Below are positions 58,750 to 64,000 of a DNA stretch of 64,000 nt, piece after piece; within the stretch, counting starts at the first letter, position 1, and each line of letters starts with the position of its first letter. The stretch comes from Epiperipatus broadwayi (taxonomy: Eukaryota > Onychophora > Udeonychophora > Euonychophora > Peripatidae): positions 1,807,478-1,871,477 of the forward strand of contig JAQFVV010006238.1 of NCBI GenBank assembly GCA_028023455.1, in the 5' to 3' direction. Under the pieces are notes generated by a model. It did no database searches and had not been told where the DNA came from. It worked only from the letters and a program-made list of their open reading frames with translations. Both the position numbers and the translations under genes were made by a program.

Positions 58750-61700
58750 AGCAATCTCCACACCTACACAGAATCAAACAATGCATTTAAAAATTGCTGG
58801 AATTAATGTGAGGGGGCTCAATTCACTGGATCGGGTACATGCAATCAAAAATTGGTTAAATCAAACTTACACATTGTATGTTTCTCCGAGACCAAGTTAC
58901 ATTTTCAGTCCAATATTAAAATTCAGCAATTAATGCAACATGGATATTTCCATTATCTACCCTCGAATACTGCTTCTTCTGGAGTGGCTTTCCTAATCAA
59001 TAAAAATCTGGAACATCAGCAACTAAGAACTCTTCACATTAGCAAAGAACTTCTATTTATTAACATGACCATTAATAATAACCCCATAAACATAATTTAC
59101 CTTTATCTCAAGAATGATACTAATCTAATTCATTCAGTGATTAATAAAATCAACACCCTGCTTTCATCCAATAATTCACCATCAATCTGCTTTGGGGATT
59201 TTAACATGACCTATCATCAGTTTACTAACAAATATCTTCATTTATTCAACAAAGTTATGCTATGTGGAGAAGGTTTCTTTCCTCCTCAATCATTCTCATT
59301 TTACACACAACACAAGCAATCGCTGATTGATCTTCTCTTTTATTTCCCCGAACTTCATTATAACCTGCATGCCAAGCTGCAATTAGTGCCTTTCTCAGCC
59401 CACCTTGCTATAAAAATCTCGCTACAACTTGACACCAACATGATAAGTCTTTCAGACCACACAAAAACTATAAGACTTTTGAACAAAGCCACAACACTGG
59501 AATGGTTATTCTCAGAAGGATATATCTTTCTAAATAAAATACAAGTACTCACTTTGCCACCTGTGCAAGCATGGTCTGCTTTCGTAGGAATCTTGAGCAC
59601 CCTCATTAACTTTCACACAAAAAGATCTAAGGGACCAAATCAACTTCTAAAAGAACTTGATTCAATTAGTAATAGGCTAGGTTCACTACCCCTCTCAAGT
59701 ACCAAAATTCAAGAACTACTAAAATTAAAAACTCAATATCACGAAAAACAAAAAGCTCTATCTCAATACATTGCTACAAAGAGATCTAAAATCGTTTTGG
59801 CAAATAGTCATAACTGGACTAGAAGCTACATTCGATGGGCACTTGGATCGGCTGCTAGACCAACACCATCTACGATTATCATTAACAGCAAGTGCTATAG
59901 TGGACCAGAAATGTTGAAGAGAAATTCACTCTCATTTCAAAACAAAGTTGCAAAACAATACTTTTCAAACAGGAAACATATGCAATCATACCACAACCAA
60001 TCACTACATAAATGAAGTCCAAATATTGCAAAAGCTACAGGCATTTTCTGAAAGCACTCATCCGGGCCTTCACGCAATCCCGAAATTTGTACTATTACAC
60101 CTTAGTCACTACACAATCCCCATAATCAAAAACATGATTGACGTGCTGGCCGACGACTTTCAGAACATTCCAGATTTGTACCCAGTGGCACTGGTCCCTT
60201 TTCTTAAAAAACAAGAAAATCCATCTAGTCTCAACAATATATGACCTATTTCCATGATTCCATTGCTAATTAAGACAATTGAATCCTTAGTTAAGGACTG
60301 GATACAACCCCAACTCTACTCACATATTTCATCTTTCCAATTTGCCCGAAAAGGATCATCAACCATTGATGCAGTTCAGCGCTTTCTTTTACTAACTGAG
60401 CATGTCAGACAAACCAATAAGTCAAGGCCACTGGTCGTACAACTTGACTTCTCTTCAGCATTTGACTCGGTAATACCATCCATACTGTTCCAGATGATGC
60501 GGGAGTATCAGGTGCCCGATGTGTACATCAGAATAATAGCAAATCTTTTACTAAATCATTCCATATTTACTTCTTTAGATGGAAGGTTGTCTACAGGTTT
60601 TAGACCTCACATCTCGATTCCACAGGGTTCTCTCTCCCCTAGCATCACTATGTTTTATAACTTACATCAACCCCATGCTCAAGGACATAGAGAATATCTT
60701 GCCAGGCATTTATGTTCCCGCCATCAAAAAACAAATCAACCACATCTCCTATGTGGACGATGTTATCATTTTTCTTCCCAGCGAAGCTCATCTTCCAACA
60801 CTCTTCACAATTATTGACAAGCGTGCCAAAATATTAAACTTCCAAATTAACAATAGTAAATCTTCCATCTGGAGAATTAAACAGGAACAACAATTCCATC
60901 CAGATTCACAGCCAAGTCACAGCTTTTTTTAGGATTCCCCATGGCAAAAAAAAAACTATCATGACTAGAGAAATACAAAATTCTATCCTTCAAAAAACCA
61001 ATAAAACAATCAACACACTCTCTAGTATTTTGCTTTCAATTCCTGGTAAAATCACACTCCTTAACATGCTAGTGTTTTCAAGACTCAGTTACTATCTACC
61101 AATCATCAAGCCTAATAAAATCTTCGGTAAACAAATGGGCTCATTATGTACTAAGCTATTGTGGAAAAGGAAGGTTGTGGCCATAAGCTTGGCAAAGGCC
61201 CAAATGCCTAGAGAACTGAACGGTCTTGGTCTACCCTTGGTTGCTACATTATACTTGCAAAAATCACTAAATCTGCTACACAACTATTCACTGGAAATGG
61301 ACTATACAAATTTAATCCAAGAATTTCAACCTACTGATACGCTACCTCCCCATAGTAAAGGATGGTTGACTGACATCTGAACCCATGTCAATAGCTGTAT
61401 TAACTTAACTCCAAACATTTTCAATGAAAAAAAGTCATACTGGGAAACTTATAGGCTAAAGAAAGATTGTCCTTCAGCTCTCCACAATGCTCTTAGATTA
61501 AACAACAAATTATTGATCAAAAAAGCCAAACATTGGTTTCTGGAACCCAAATTTATTGATTTTCTTCTGAAATTAAACCTCTCATCTCTACCCACTAGTC
61601 AGTTCCTCGTAATGAGGAGGGGTTTTAACAAAATTAGCTTTCAATGTCAACTCTGTCAGAGGGATGAGGAAACAATTCAACACATTTTCCTAGATCGTCC

Positions 61701-61977
61701 ACTCAGCATTCTTGGGTCTTTCATTCATGAAAAGGTAAAACGCTATTCTATAGACACATTCTTAATCCAGCAAGCAATTAAAGCTGGCAATTTTGCTAAT
61801 ATTAGATTAGCAATTTTCCTATCCTTCGCCATCTGGCTAACGAGATGCAGTTTTGTTCTGGGCAATGCGAACACCAGTACCCTTCAAGTATTTAAAACAC
61901 TCATCAGAGATAAAATGCTTGCTCTGAATTGGCTGTATCAACAAATCTGGGCCGGTACCTCCATGCTAGTGCACTGA
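58727..61977 (+). pseudogene. Tx1/L1-type LINE ORF2: endonuclease-reverse transcriptase
   Basis: This protein nicks target DNA and reverse-transcribes its own RNA there. The endonuclease starts IAGINVRGLNSLDRVH, then VCFSETKL, then GDFNM (about 59193-59208) and SLIDLLF. The closing SDH motif reads SAH (VPFSAHLAIKI). RT follows: PISMIPLLIKTIESL, LDFSSAFDSV, IPQGS and catalytic YVDD at 60750-60761. A C-terminal zinc motif, CQLCQRDEETIQHIF, has lost its last Cys (LDRP). Breaks are few: a one-base loss near 58855, a shift near 59960, TGA for Arg at 60242, a shift near 60630, TAG-type end at 60930 with a shift, and TGA at 61378. This is the best preserved large element here, so it is probably the youngest, but it is not functional. 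Confidence 0.92.
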
Positions 61978-62650
61978 TTATTACAAAGATATCAATGATC
62001 AAATATGAGTCTCGCCTCATCAATGCGATACCAAAATGAGCTCAGTCACATATATGGGAACTCTACCATACTATCTAAAGACTACCAATTAGTGGATTGA
62101 TCACACCATCTACCTCAACAATAAAAGTTAACAAATTTAATCATGAACTGAATAGCTTAACTTATAAGAAAATGATGGACGGATCTCGGGATGCTTGGGC
62201 TCGGACTGACGGTTCTCCCAGCCCACTTAGCCTCTGCTTCGCATCTTGACTTTAAACCTATACTCATTATAAATTTGGAAGTGCCTTTCGATGCTCAATG
62301 AGGCATACATAATTGTTCAACTGAGACAAAGTATGGACCAATCTAGAATACTACTGAAGCATTGATCCAACCTTCATGTATATATCCACTTCTCTTTTGG
62401 CTATGGACATTGCTTGGTATTCATGTAATCTTTATTGTATAAATCATTTAAATAACTCGTTATTTTATTTTATTTTTTTTAAAAATATTCTGTAAAATGT
62501 TGGAACTATTGTATTTCAGAAGCTAATTATGAGCTGTTGAATCAGCAGTCAAATGATTATGAATTTAGAAGTGATTAACTGTTAAATCTGATCTTAATGA
62601 GAGTAACTGCCTTAATTGTGTATGACAAAAAAAAATAAAGAAAGAAAACA
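61978..62650 (+). mobile_element. 3' UTR and poly(A) end of the Tx1/L1-like element
   Basis: After the ORF2 stop there are about 650 bases of non-coding sequence ending in an A-rich tail (AAAAAAAAATAAAGAAAG at about 62626-62643). The same mixed base composition as ORF2 continues to about 62450. A target-site duplication could not be identified. Confidence 0.65.
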
Positions 62651-62932
62651 ACAAAACAATTCAATGAAAGAAAAAATCACTGAAGATTATCGATAAGCAT
62701 TTAATCTCCTCAAGTTTTTGTTGTTTGCAAATAATAAAAGCCGTCTAGGGAATGCTATAGAATATCTCTGGACCTTAATATTTTGTATCTCCATAGGCTT
62801 GTCATATTTCTAGAGTTTGTGATATGTAAATAATGACAATCAATGTACTTCTTCATTGATTTTGTAATACATGGCTTTCGAAGATCTGAAACTATAAAAT
62901 GAATTGTGAATTAAATACATTCATTAAATTTA
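62650..62932. other. AT-rich spacer
   Basis: Nothing assignable between the LINE tail and the microsatellite. Confidence 0.4.
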
Positions 62933-63050
<118 letters not shown>

Positions 63051-63179
63051 TCATCATATTCAGAATTATTGTAATTATGAGGCAATATTTTAAAATAAGT
63101 TTTATTTTTAAATAAATTATTAATAATATAAATTATTAATAATATGTTACTTTTTATATAAATTAGGATATTTAAATAA

Positions 63180-63660
63180 AAATGATTGGGAAATCAATAC
63201 ATTTTTATTTACATATAAATTTTATTAATTATAATGAAGAAATTTTGCGCAATGGTAGAATATATATAAAATATATTTTGAGGCTAGAGCAACTGCCATA
63301 ATAAGTTTAAGTAAATCAATATTCCTTTTATGTTTAAATAATAAATATTTACAATCAGAATGTGTTACTTAAAATAAAGTGATTTGGAAATGAAAACATT
63401 TACATATAAGTTTTATTAATTATAATGACAAAATAGCGTGTCTGTTCAATTTGGCGTAACGATAAGAGTATATATGCAGTATAATTTGAGCTCCTGCCTA
63501 GAAATTCGAAGCCCAGGTAATTGTCACAAAAAAGTTTAAGTAAAGCAGTATTTCTCTTATATTTAAGTACAAATATTTACACTCCAAATGTATTTCTAAC
63601 AATGAAATGATTTGAAAATGTAAACAATTTTATTTACATATAAATTTTATTATCTTGGTG
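63180..63660 (+). repeat. tandem SINE-like units, 2.5 copies
   Basis: The segment ending TTTACATATAAATTTTATTA occurs at about 63184-63242, 63381-63432 and 63609-63656. Between copies lie tRNA-like heads (GCGCAATGGTAGAATAT near 63248; TTTGGCGTAACGATAAGAG with GAAATTCGAAGCCC near 63452-63516) and a shared AAGTTTAAGTAAA(T/G)CA. Unit lengths are about 197 and 228 bases. Head-to-tail SINE-like units are unusual, because SINEs normally insert singly. Confidence 0.75.
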
Positions 63661-64000
63661 TCTCAGTGCTCCAGTAGTGATGTGCCTTTGTGCCAATCTG
63701 CACACCCACACATAGCAAGCAGTTATACCTCTGACCATTTATTGATGTAATAGGGTTTTTTTTTAAAGATGCATACTATAGTAAAGACATACAATGACAA
63801 GATAATAACAGCAATTAGTTTGTTTTTCACTTTGTTAGCAGTGATTAATTAAATCTACAGTTGTAATGGCATATCTTTACTGGACTGGATGTGTAAAATA
63901 AAAATCGCCTTTCATGGAAAAGGTACATCCTGTTTGTTAATAGAAATTATGTTCAAAAAGTACAATACGAACTAGTTTCAATGAAATAATAAAAATAAAA
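63661..64000. other. AT-rich stretch without recognisable genes
   Basis: Short mixed-composition text at 63660-63720 (TGTCTCAGTGCTCCAGTAG) could be the start of another SINE, but it is cut by uncertain boundaries. No gene seen. Confidence 0.35.

Noticed and set aside
59358-59606. 82-residue minus-strand frame
   Set aside because: It is the antisense shadow of the LINE ORF2 endonuclease region.
54005-62650. A single continuous Tx1-like element
   Set aside because: The ~2.5-kb foreign-looking block inside ORF1 prevents calling one uninterrupted element; parts are annotated separately.

Overview
This is a strongly AT-rich animal genomic window. I find no intact host gene, rRNA or tRNA gene, CRISPR array or bacterial operon. 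Nearly all recognisable protein similarity comes from retroelements and DNA transposons in various states of decay. The mix suggests an invertebrate metazoan: GIY-YIG Penelope-like elements, RTE-type, CR1/Jockey-type and Tx1/L1-type LINEs, mariner, hAT, a pogo/Tigger-like element, tRNA-derived SINEs and hammerhead-ribozyme elements. A lophotrochozoan such as a cephalopod is my guess at low confidence. The window is probably intergenic or intronic.

Layout. 1-2 kb: 3' remnants of two RTE-type LINEs. 5 kb: a small repeat carrying an intact-looking hammerhead ribozyme core (minus strand), then a non-autonomous hAT element with an 8-bp target duplication. 8-10 kb: another RTE remnant and a three-copy ~271-bp tandem repeat. 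10.6-12.1 kb: a Penelope-like reverse transcriptase/GIY-YIG remnant bounded by ~299-bp inverted copies of its own 3' end, each with a hammerhead-like motif. 12.2 kb: a fold-back element. 13.7-14.6 kb: an RTE endonuclease fragment. 15.9-16.5 kb: a hammerhead repeat split by a fold-back. 16.8-19.9 kb: a decayed CR1/Jockey-like LINE. 20-31 kb: mostly featureless AT-rich DNA with SINEs, one LINE relic and a 250-bp fold-back. 31.5-37.4 kb: a second Penelope relic, two RTE relics, SINEs and a 184-bp direct repeat. 39.3-42.2 kb: a palindrome abutting a pogo/Tigger-like element, then an internally deleted mariner. 43-53 kb: SINEs, a 370-bp fold-back, and two plus-strand hammerhead repeats, one in a partly duplicated 465-bp unit. 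54.0-62.65 kb: the youngest-looking element, a Tx1/L1-like LINE broken by a few frameshifts, stops, a perfect 96-bp tandem duplication and an unexplained ~2.5-kb block inside ORF1. 62.9-63.7 kb: a long ATA microsatellite and tandem SINE-like units.

The most interesting signal is the recurrence of hammerhead-like self-cleaving ribozyme motifs in two settings. The first is the 3' end of a Penelope-like element, where the ribozyme core overlaps the stop codon. The second is a small non-coding repeat with a tRNA-like B box in its body, which resembles Schistosoma SINE-like ribozyme repeats or metazoan retrozymes. Hammerheads in Penelope elements and retrozymes are established in the literature. 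The particular combination here is my inference from sequence and base pairing and has not been tested computationally.
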